From assembly GCA_037176725.1 (NCBI GenBank), contig JAZBRS010000057.1, positions 84,837,501-84,901,500 on the forward strand: a stretch of DNA of 64,000 nt, in the 5' to 3' direction. The DNA is from Posidonia oceanica. Taxonomy: Eukaryota > Streptophyta > Magnoliopsida > Alismatales > Posidoniaceae. How positions within the stretch are numbered: position 1 is the stretch's first letter; the number at the start of each line of letters is the position of its first letter. The notes under the pieces are model-generated. The model did no database searches, had not been told where the DNA came from, and saw nothing but the letters and a program-made list of their open reading frames with translations. Position numbers and translations under genes: made by a program. Of this stretch, positions 11,377 to 21,970 are shown piece by piece.

Positions 11377-11987
11377 CTCTGGTTGATAGGACCGTAAACT
11401 ATCACTTCCAGTTGATAGGACTGTAAACTATCACTCCCAGTTGATAGGACTGTAAACTATCACTCCCGGTTGATAGGACCGTAAACTATCCGGCCGATAA
11501 GCCCGACACCTTATCACCTTCTTCGCGTGACCTTGTCCCAGGAAGGCAAAGTCCCGCATCCCCTTGCGATAGGAGAGTTGGCCTCTCTCCCCTCGCACCC
11601 CTCTTTTTTTTCTGCTAGCTTGCTCCCTGGGCGGGGACAAGCTGCACCTTCTCTTCCTTGCCTTGTCGCGCGAGTCAGGCCTTCCCACCAGATCTTTGCG
11701 CCACATCGCGCCTTTCTTTTAGCATTTCTCTTGCATCGTCTTTGCACCTTCTTTGCTAGCATTGCATACTAGTCTAATATCATCAGTATCATTTGCACTG
11801 CATCAGCATTCTAACAGCACTAACTTTTGTACTAACGCTTGCATGGCATTTGCATTAGCACGCATTGCATACTTTGCACATCACCCATCTGCACCTGCAT
11901 TTTGCATTGCGGCAACGGGTTACGATTTTCGGTGCATCTGCCGAATAAGTAGCTCACGCCCATAGCAAACCTCTGCTCCCGTTGATC

Positions 11988-12071
11988 AGATGGGGTGTCT
12001 TGTCAACCCTGAGCAGCGGCCTCGCTTCGCTTGACCTTGCTCAGGGAGGGGCATCTGTTGACACCCCATCT
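11988..12071 (+). promoter_or_regulatory. A: polypurine tract (12043-12051) and foldback clamp onto the LTR end
   Basis: AGGGAGGGG (12043-12051) lies 4 nt before the LTR start and is the expected plus-strand primer. AGATGGGGTGTC (11988-11999) is perfectly complementary to GACACCCCATCT inside the LTR start (12060-12071). Within that loop CCCTGAGC (12007-12014) pairs with GCTCAGGG (12039-12046), which overlaps the tract. Confidence 0.8.
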
Positions 12072-15000
12072 TGACAGGCTTGGACCATTTGGGACCTTCT
12101 GGCGACTTCTAGATCTAAACCTAGGTCAAAACTACACCAATCCCCTTCATCATACCCTTCAAAATAAGCCTAACTTGACTTAAGCCTACACCCATTTCCC
12201 AAGCCCAAAACCTGCCTAAAAACCATAGGAAAATCCATCAACCCCTACTTAGCAAACCTACCCAAACACTTAGAAATTTTCAACCCAAAACCATTCCCAA
12301 AAACCCTAGAAAACCTAGGTAAAACTACCCTTTTTCTACACCTCAAAACTCTTCCAAAACTTTCTCAAAACTAAACCAAATCTCCAGAACCAACACTAGA
12401 AACCCTAGGCAACACATTCCCCAATTTTCACCCTTTTTCAAAACCATTAAGCCCTCCATTCACCCAAATTATCGTTTTCTCTCTCTTAGATTATTCTTTT
12501 CTCTCTCCTCTCTCTCTCCTGATTATCCTCCATCTTTGCATCTCCTTCTCTCCCTTTTTCTTGGCTGGCTGTGGACCCCCTTGTGCTTCTATCTCTTCTC
12601 AATCTTATTCCTATTTTTATTTTATTTTTAGCATTTTATTTGGCTTCCAAAAAATTATTTTCTTTCAACTCCTCTCTTTCCCCTTTATTCCTCCTTTTTC
12701 CCTTTTCTTCTTCCTTCTCCTTTTCTTTTTCTTTCTTTTGTTAAGCCCCTAAAAAATCCTTAAAAACCTCTAAAAACTTTGAAACAAAAGGAAAACAAAC
12801 CAAAACCCTAAGAAAAATAATTAAAAATATTAAGCAAACAATTAAAAACCTAAACCCAACTAAATCTAACTAAAACCAAAAAACAAGAATGCAAGCAAAA
12901 AAATACAAAACAAACAAAGAGAAAATGCTGTAAAATCAAGGAAAAAACCGAAATGTAATCAAAACAGCTAAAAGTAAAATCCTATTAAAAACAACCAAGA
13001 AAACAAACCCTAAAAGAAAGAAAACACTTAAGAAATGCAAGGGCTAATAATTAAGGAGGAAAAACCTAACTTAACAACTCTCAAAAGAAAAATTGAAAAC
13101 ATAATTAAAAAATAATAATAAAACAAACAATCAAAATTTAAGAACAGCTAATTAAAAACTTAACAAGAAAACCTAACCTAAGAAAAAAAAATGCTAAAAG
13201 AATTTAACAAACGAAATTAAGAAAAAGCAAATCAAAGAAGACCTAAGAAAAATCCTAAAAGACTAAAATCAAAAGCCAAAACTCACTCTAATTAATCTAA
13301 AAACAAACCTTCAAAAATCCTAATTAACATCCCAAGTACTTAACAAGAAAAACATAATTAAAAAACAACTTAAAAGACTTAACAAACATTTAATCAAAAT
13401 AAAAAACAAATTAAAAACAAAGAAAACCCTTAAAACCCTAATCAAACCCAAAATCCCTCTAAACCTGATTAACCAACCGAAAACAGTCATTAAAAAATTT
13501 AATCACGGTCCTAACTTAAAATACAATCACTCTAATAATTTTACCTATTTTTATTTTATTTCTATCCAATTTATTTCTCCTCTCTTTCCCTTCCATTTCT
13601 CTCTTTCTTCCTATCTTTCTTTCTTTTCTTCCTTTTCTCCGGCTAGGCCCAGTCCGGCCCCTTCCACCCCTTTCTTTCTTTTCTTTCTTTTTTCTTTTTT
13701 TCAGCTCGCGGCCCGGCCCACGCCTTCCACCCTCCTCTTCCCTCCTCCTTCTTCTTCTTCCTCTTCAACTTCTTCTTCTTCTTCCCACGATCTTCTTTAA
13801 AATTTAACGTCGCTTCTCCCTCCCGATCACCTCAGCACCAGTTCGCCTCTCCTCTCTCTGCTCTCTGCGGATCTTCCGGGAGGGCATTTACTGCCCGTCT
13901 TCTTGCCGACCGCCTCTCCATCAGCTGCAGTGTTCGGCGTCGATGGGATTTCAAAATCCACAGCGCGCCCAGCAGCTTCCTCCTCTGTTAAAACCAACAC
14001 TTCGTTCCCTCCTCTTCAGCCTTTTGTCGTCCGAGAGAGAGCAAAGGAATCTAGAGAATTCCCAGCGCCCAAATCCCTTCCTCCTTCCACTGCAAGAACC
14101 AGCTCTTCCCCCTCTTCTTTCCCGACCACATCAGAGCCTCCATCAGCCCTCAAACTTCCTTCAATTCATCCCCCAAATCCACCCAGAATCCCAGCATTCC
14201 TTCCCTTCCTTCCACGACCAGAGCCATCCCTAAAATCACCCTCATTCACCTGATATCCACAGCAGCAACCCAACGCCACTCCTTCCAAAACTGCCACCTC
14301 TACTGAGCCCCAAATCCGCCCAAACTTCTCCCAGCAAACCACCAGAACACCACCATCTCAGGCCACCTGAACCCCAGTCTTCTCCCCCCTCACAGGCCAA
14401 GACCCCCACAACAAACACCTGTGACCTTCCTCTGCCAGAAGATCACCCCACCTGCAAACTCCACCTACAGGCCCCCACGACCCAATTCAACTGCCCAGGA
14501 ACACTCACCTAACCTCCAGAAGTTCACCGGCAGCTCCCATTCGGCCTGAGGAGCAACGAACACCTCCCCCCGTCTCCGGCTGCCTCTGTACACCCAAAAA
14601 ATCTCGATCCTGTCTCCGGTCTTCAGAGCTCGCGTCCAGGCGTCTGAGAAGCATGGAGGGCTCCGCAGAAGCAACTCCGATCCTCGCAAGCAGCGGACGA
14701 CGCCCGCAGCAGCCGGACCAAGCTCGCCGGCCTCTGCAAAAGACACCCACGTCGGGAGGACGCTCCAGCCAGCGAATCAGGTATCTCTCTTCACCCGTAG
14801 ACTAGTCTCCCCCCTCTCTTGCTTTTCCACCTATCAGACTAGGATCTCTCTCTCTCCTACACCGAGTCAACACCGGGTCAGCTCTGTCTTCTCCGGCGAG
14901 CTTCGCTGCTCGTCCCGTCACTCCGGTCTGCAGAACACCGCTCCACTAGGCGCCCCAGCTCCGCACAGACCCCAGGAGCATGCCCCTGCCATCAGACCTC

Positions 15001-16354
15001 GTCGAAGCTGCGATGGTCGACCGGCCTGCCACCGAGCAGGTCTGCAGATCTCCGGCGACTCCTCCGACCTGCTCCAGGCAGCGTCGCCGCTCGCCGACGC
15101 TGCTCCAGCCTCCGTCAACACCTGGTGGAGCTCGCCGGCCGGTCTACGCCGCACCAACACCCCCTCTGCTCCCCCTGTCGGCCACTGGTAGCAACTGCTA
15201 CAGTGGTCGACGATCTGCAATATTACTGTGCTTTTATTTTTTGCTATCTATGCTATTTTACCAAATATTGCATTTTTGGTCTCAGTTCTTGCTTATTTGC
15301 GTTCAGGTCCTTCATTTGATTAAATCTGTTTATTTCTAAATTAAAACCATATGAAATTGCTTGAAAAATATGTAGTTCTCTTTATTTGCATATCAGTCCT
15401 TTTACTGTGCTTTCCTTCAGTAATAAATTTGATTTTGGCCCTCCAGCTTTTGATTATTGCATTTTAGTCCTGCAGCTGTTTAATTTGATTTAATGCACTA
15501 AGTTTGCCATATAAAATTGCATTTTAGGTCCTTATTGTTTTCTGTAATTGCCATTTAATCCTCTGTCCTGTTAACTTAACTTTTATTTTTCAATTTTTGC
15601 TTGCTGCATTGCATTATTTCCCCCCTGTTTTCTTATTTTTGCATATAGGTCCATCCTCAATGCACAGTAGTCATTTTAATGCATATTTTGCTTATAAAAT
15701 TGCATTTTTGACCCTGCATGATTTAAAAATTGCACATAGGTCCTCTGCATGCATATAAAAATCATTTAAATGCCTATTTTGCTTATAAAATTGCATTTTA
15801 GCCCCCACATGTTTGGAAAATTGCATATAGGTCTCCCATTTGCATTCCCAGACTACTAAGACCCCTGTTTTGCTGGAAAAATTGCATTTTGGGCCCCAAT
15901 GATTTTAAAATTGCATCTTAACCTGCCACATGTTTTCAAAACTTGTCCTGATGCATACCCATCTTGGAAAATTGCATTTTAAACCCTGCCTTTTGTAAAA
16001 TTGCATGCAGACCCTCCTTTTTCCAAAACCCTTGCATGAAAGCCCCAAACTTCTCAAAACCTTTGCATTTAGACCCCCATCCTTTCAAAAATTGCATTTA
16101 AATCCCCAATTTTCTGAAAAATCACCCTTAAGCTTTTTTGCATTCTGCATGCATTGCACTCATGCATTCTAGTTTTTTGCATCCTCTGCACACACTTAAG
16201 TGTCATTAGCTCCCATTCACAAGGGAGGACCTGTTTGCATGCCCCTAGGACCCCATGTACACTTAGATCTATTCTTCTCCCCTGTTCTGGCCCCTCTGCC
16301 TTGAAGCTGGAATATCTTCCAATCCGACCGTTGGATCTTCTCAAACAAGCTACC
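12056..16354 (+). repeat. A: 3' LTR, first segment
   Basis: Starts TGTTGACACC after the polypurine tract. It contains a C/A-rich start, a strongly A-rich stretch (about 12740-13560), a pyrimidine-rich then GC-rich Ser/Pro-like stretch without a credible gene (13600-15220), and a zone of irregular copies of TTGCATTTTAG/GNCCC (about 15300-16130). It breaks at 16354, where solo LTR F was inserted. Confidence 0.9.
16350..16354 (+). other. Left target-site duplication of F (CTACC)
   Basis: CTACC immediately precedes the LTR start TGTAGACACC and is repeated at 21971-21975 after the LTR end. Confidence 0.9.
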
Positions 16355-19300
16355 TGTAGACACCCCATTTTGACAGGCTGGATCGTTTGGAGCCTTCCGG
16401 TGGCTGCTGGACCCGAACCCAGACCCAAATCCACACCTTCCTCTCCTTCTTTCCCCTCAAAACAAGTCCAAACTCAACCTAGGATTACCCCCTTTCCCGA
16501 ACCCGAAAACCCACCAAAATCCATAGGAAAACTCACCCCTGATGACTTAGCAAACCCACCAAAAAGCCTGCAAAATCTCATACCAGACCCTTCCCAAAAA
16601 ACCCTAGGAAACTCAGGCAAAAATACCCTTTTTCTACACCTCAAAACCCCTCCAAAACTTCCCCAAAACCAAACCAAAACTCCGGGACTAGAACTAGAAA
16701 TCCTAGACCCCGCACCCGCCAAGTTTCACCCCTTTCCGAGACTCCTAAGACCCCCTTTTGCCTGGATTATCGTTTTCTCTCTCCGGGATTATCATTTTCT
16801 CTCTCCTCTCTCTCTCCTGATTATCGTCTCTCTTTTCATCCCCTTCTCGCCCTCTTTCTGGCTTGGCTGCGGGCCCCCTTTGTACTCCTACCCCTTCTCC
16901 ATCTTATTCCTATTTTTATTTTATTTTTACCATTTTCCTTGAATTTTAAAAAATCTTTTCCCTCAAACCTATCTTTTTCCCCTTTTATCCTCCTTTTTTC
17001 CCTTTTTCTTCTTCTTTTTCTTTTCTCCTTCTTTCTTTTGCAAAAATCCTTGAAAATCCTTAAAAATCTGTAAAACCCCAAAACATAAAATAAACAAATC
17101 AGAATTTCAAGAAAAGCAACTAAAAAAACATTAAATGAATGATTAAAAACCCAAACTTAATTAAATCAAGCTAAAAAAGAAAGTCAAGCATGCAAACTAA
17201 AAAATGCAAAACAAACTAAAACAAAATGCTGTAAAATCAACTAAAAAATCGAAATAAAATCAGAACCTACCAAAAATGAAAACCCCACTAAGAGAATTAA
17301 AAAACAAACCCTAAAGAGAAGAGTTAAAAATCAAACAATAAAACAAGTAATTAAAGGAGGTAAAAGACTTAACCTGATAAACATAAGAAAGAAATAACAT
17401 AAAACCGAATTAAAAAGGGAAAAGAAAATGCAGTTAAAGGACTTAAAACACTTAATCAAACCAGGAAAAAATCAACTAAAAAAACATCAAAAAGAATTAA
17501 CAAATGAAAAACAAAAGCATGGTTCAAAAGGCTTAAAGAAGGAAAATATAAAAGACTAGAACTAAAAAGCCCAAACCCACTCTAATCAATACGAAAATAA
17601 ATCCTAAAAATCCTAATTAACATCCTAAAATACTTAACAAGAAAACACAATTTTAAAAACAATTTAAAAGAATTTAACCAACCCCTAATCAAGTGGAAAA
17701 CAAATCAAAAACAAAATAAAACCCTAAAGCCCTAATCAAGCCTAAAACACACTAATTAACCTAAGAACAGTCATTAAAAAAATCCAATCAAACACCTAAC
17801 CTACAACCCAAGTCATCCCATATTTTTACTTATTTTTATCTTATTTTTTCCTATTTTTTCTCTCCATCTTTCTTTCTTTCTTCCTTTTATCTTTTCTTTT
17901 CTTCCTTACTGGGCTCATCAGCCCGTTTGCCATTTTTCTTTTTTTTTCAAACTTTTGGCCCGCGGCCCGCAGCAACAGTTCTTCTTCCTCTTCCTCCCGC
18001 GCGTTGCAGTGCTACAGTAGCACGCCGCCTGCACCTCTGCCCGCCTGCCATGCTGCCCTCCTGCCATCTCCTGCTCACGTCGAACTCCGTCCGTGCCTCC
18101 TGCCATCGCCACGCCGGAGCATTCAATGCGGCAGACCTGCAAGAGCAAGGAGAGGAGTCGTCAGATCAATGGCAGAAAGGAGAGAAATCAGAGTGATTTG
18201 AGGAAGAAAAGGGAGAAAAAAACCAGGAGAGTTCATCCAGAAAGATCCCGGAGAGAGCACCCCGACTCCAGAGCGAGTTTCCAGCGCGAGAGGGCCTAAT
18301 TCCCCCCCTGAAATCCACCCAGGGAACCAGGTCTTCGGCCTCTTCTTCCAGCAGCAAACCAGAGCCGGAAACACCTTCTGAATCCTCCAGAATTTCTCCC
18401 CCAACTTCGCCGAAGCCTCCTGCAATCCCTCCCTTCCTTCCCGTGCAGAAACGGCCCAGCTTCTCGCCTGAATCCACCCGAAACTCAACCAGAACCCATC
18501 TCGAGTCCTTTCTGAAATTCCCCGCACTTCAGTCCACCGCATCCTCCCAAGCTCCGCTCAGACACTCGCCGGACAACCACCTTCCAGAAGCCCCCGACCT
18601 TCAGCCCTCTCTCCCACCACCGGCAAAGAACTCTACCACAAACACTTCGTCCCAGTACCGTCCAGAATCCACTCCACCGGCAAACTCCACACACAGCCTC
18701 CAAAATCGCAGTTCGACCCCTCAGATCCGCTCCCCGAACCTCCAGTAAGCCATCGGTGCCCTCCATCCGGCCCTGAGACCAGGGAACACCCCGACCCACC
18801 TGCTGCAACTTCCAGCGTGCCCACCGGAGCCGAATCCTTCTCCGGGCTGCAGAACTCCCTCCCAGGCGTCTAGCGAGCACCGGAGGACTCTTCGAAGCAG
18901 GTTTGAACGCTCACGGGCCGTCAACAACTCCTCCGTCAGCCGGACGAGCCTCACCGGCATCTGCAGAACAAGCCGACGTCGGGAGGACGCCTCGGCCACC
19001 CAAACAGGTAACCGCTAACCTCCCTGGCACCCTCTCCCTCCTCTGATGCTTCTCCGCCGATCAGAGCCAGATCTCCGGCCCTCCTGCTCCAGCTGCGCCT
19101 CGCCGGTCTGACCTTCATCTCTGACGCCGGTCACCTGTCTCCCGGGCCCTCCGGCCACTGGAACGCTGCTCCGGCACCCTCCACGGCTCCGCGCGGTCGC
19201 CGACAGTCCCCTCCGCCCTCCTGCGTGCCTGCGTGCGCCCTGGGCCGGCGGTACTGGGCTCCGGCGGTCTCTGCTACAGTGCCTCCCCACCGCCGGCAAG

Positions 19301-20469
19301 GCACTGTTCATTTATTTCTTCGTTAATATAGTTTTAGGTGTGAATATTGCAGATCTGGTTTAAGTTCTTCAATTTTTACACTTTAGTCCTTCTGTCATTT
19401 ATTTTGCTTAGTTTTCAATTATATACTATGCTAAATTGCTGTTTTTATTTCCATTCTTCAGTATTTTCTAATCAGTCCTTTTACTGTGCATTCTAGTTGT
19501 AATTTTTTTACGTTTTGGCCCCTCTACTTTTAATTTTTGCACCCAGATCCCGCAGTAGTTTATTTAATTTAAATGCATTGATTTCGCCATATTACATTGC
19601 ATTCTGAGCCCCTGCTTTTTCTCATTTTTGCATTTTCATCCTCTGCATTGTAGAACTTAGGTTTAATTTTTAATTTCTGCTTGTTGCATTGCATATCTGC
19701 CCCCTGATTTTTCATTTTTGCATGTAGGTCCATTTTAAATGGACAGTAACCTTCTGGCATGCATATTAGCTTAATACATTGCATTTTCAACCCTGCATAT
19801 TGTGAGAATTACATTTCAGTCCAGAGACAGTGATTTCAGAGCATATTTTCCATACTAAATTGCATTTTCAGACCCTGCATGATTTGAAAATCACACATAG
19901 AGCCTTGCATCTTTTGAAAAATCATGTGAAAAGACTGTTTTGCCCCTAAGTTGCATTTTAGCTCCTATGTTTGCAAAAATTGCATGTAGACCCTCCACTT
20001 GCATTCCCGGACTCTCCAGAACCCCTGTTTTCTGGAAAATTTGCATTTTAGCCCCTTTCTTTTTCAAAAATGCTTTTAAACCCCTGTTCTTTCCAAATGG
20101 CTTCTCCTTGTCTTTTCTGGCTTTGCATGCATTCTGCATCCATTTTAATCTTGCATTTTAGCTCCCCTTCGCATACACTAAGCACTTTTAACTCCCCTTC
20201 ACTTGGGAGGACCTTCAGCACACCCTTGGGATCTCCTGAACACTTAGATCTGTTCTCCTCTTCTGTTCTGGCCCTTCTGCTCCGAAGCCGCGATATCTTC
20301 CAATCCGATCGTCGGATCTCCTCAAGTAAGCTGCCCAGGCGACCGCAGCGAAGCGCTCTTCAGCATGGACCGAGCAGATCTCCGATCAGACTCCCGGATC
20401 TCCAGGTATATCTCCCTGAACCCCCGCATTGCATTCATTTGCATGCCATTTGCACCATTTTGCGCGCCT

Positions 20470-21240
20470 TTTAGTTTTTCGTCTCGTTTTGCGTGTTTTC
20501 AAGTTTTCTCGCTCCGTTTTGCGCGCCGCTTCTTTGTCTTGCACCGTTTCGCGTGCCCTTTAGTTTTTCCGCTCCGTTTTGCGTGCCTTCACGTTTTCTC
20601 GCTCCGTTTTGCGCGCCACTTCTTCGTGTTGCACCGTTTTGCGTGTTTTCAAGTTTTCTCGCTCCGTTTTGCGTGCCGCTTCTTTGTCTTGCACCGTTTC
20701 GCGTGCCCTTTAGTTTTTCCGCTCCGTTTTACGTGCCTTTAGTTTTTCTCGCTCCGTTTTGCACGCCGCTTCTTCGTGTTGCACCGTTTTGCGCGCCTTT
20801 TAGTTTTTCTGCTCCGTTTTGCGTGCCTTCACGTTTTCTCGTTCCGTTTTGTCGCCGCTTCTTTGTGTTGCACCGTTTTGCGCGCCTTTTAGTTTTTCAC
20901 CTCGTTTTGCGTGCTTTCAAGTTTTCTCGCCCCGCTTTGCGCGCCGCCTCTTTGTCTTGCACCGTTTTGCGTGCCCTTTAGTTTTTCGCCTCGTTTCGCG
21001 TGTTTTCAAGTTTTCTCGCTCCGTTTTGCGCGCCTCATCTTTGTCTTGCACCGTTTTGCGTGCCCTCTAGTTTTCTTGCACCGTTTTGCGTGCCCTCTAG
21101 TTTTCTTGCCCCGTTTTGCATGCAGTCTCGTTTTCTTGCACCGTTTTGCGTGCCCTTTAGTTTCCTCGCCCGGTTCTGCGTTCTTGTTCCGTTTCTTGCC
21201 CCATTTTGCATGCCAACCTTGCCTTCGCGTCTTTTTGCAT
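20470..21240 (+). repeat. F: CGTTTTGCGTGCC tandem array in U5
   Basis: About 770 bp of imperfect units built on CCGTTTTGCG(T/C)GCC plus a TTTAGTTTT or TCAAGTTTTCTCGCT spacer, roughly 28-60 nt per unit. The same array type occurs in A, B and D with other spacers and lengths. Long open frames here are repeat artefacts. Confidence 0.8.
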
Positions 21241-21571
21241 ACTTGTTTCGTTCCTCGCACTGTTTTACGCCGTTTTCCCTTGCATGTCGATTGCATTGCA
21301 TGGTTTTCTCGCCGTTTCGTTTTTTCGCCTGCATTTGCATATAGGGCGGTGATGCTTACTGTCCGGAGTTCTCACGAGCCAGGTTTCGTCCGGTTCGGAA
21401 CACAGACAGCGTTGCTGAGCGCTTAGATTGCACGTTTACTTCCTTGCATCGTCTTTCATCACCTAGAGCACACCCTTGAGCATGTAGACAGGCATCCATT
21501 GGCACTTAGGCATTCAAAGTCTGCATTTCCCTGCATATGCCAGCGTAAGCCTAGAAAGACCGATTCTCGGG

Positions 21572-21604
21572 CGTGTCGGGGGTGCCTAACACCTTCCCCG
21601 CGCG
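21572..21604 (+). other. F: conserved U5 hairpin
   Basis: CGTG-CGGGG-(G)TG ... CACC-TT-CCCCG-CGCG folds into a stem with a small bulge. The same element occurs at 23257-23289 (A), 32759-32791 (B) and 42640-42672 (D). It is followed by GTAACAGGAG in all copies. Confidence 0.65.
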
Positions 21605-21970
21605 TAACAGGAGTCCTTACCCTCTCTTGGCCCGCAATGACCATATTGCCCTTGTCCTAGGCACGAGTCACATCATTTGCATTCATTTGCATCTTATTTC
21701 TTTTGCATTGCTTTGCTTTGCATCCTTCGCTTGGTTTTGCGTGATTATTCACGCATTTCCCTGGTTTTCCTCGTCTCCCGATTTAATAGACTTGGTGGCG
21801 ACTCCGATTTTGTCTTATCTTCTTCTTTTCTTTCCCTTTTTCCCTTTTTTAAATGTTTTCGAGTTAGGTCTTCCTTCTCGGACATAGCCGCTTATAGTGA
21901 GCCTGATTCCGATCGGTGCACGCGAGCTTTGGCATCGTGCATGGACGATCCGAACACCGGGATTACTACA

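Larger units (their letters stand above)
8456..12055 (+). other. A: structured, repeat-rich 3' untranslated region
   Basis: About 3.6 kb with no credible gene. In order it holds a 3' flank of the extra ORF, tandem G/C-rich modules (8745-8905), two long hairpins (8945-8971 and 9014-9038), array I built on GATAAG..CTTATC units (9060-10285), a simple-repeat stretch (10285-10395), the multi-arm array II (10396-11490), a unique tail with many TTGCAT/GCATTGCAT words (11500-11940) and the PPT clamp (11988-12071). B and D carry the same order. Confidence 0.8.
16355..21970 (+). mobile_element. F: solo LTR (5616 bp) of the same broad family
   Basis: Runs from TGTAGACACC to ATTACTACA with no internal region, between perfect CTACC duplications: the product of LTR-LTR recombination. 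Inside are an A-rich stretch (about 17040-17800), a GC-rich stretch (17950-19310), a TTGCATTTT zone (19320-20170), a long tandem array of CGTTTTGCGTGCC-type units (20470-21240), the U5 hairpin (21572-21604) and the internal PBS-like word GGTGGCGACTCC (about 21793). Close to its end it carries about 41 extra bases (about 21917-21957) absent from A, B and D. It lacks the roughly 300-bp segment after the CCAGGTAT donor-like site that A, B and D have. Confidence 0.92.

Noticed and set aside
11500..11960. Short open frames around the GCATTGCAT-rich tail before the clamp
   Set aside because: Frames differ among A, B and D and carry no recognisable domain.
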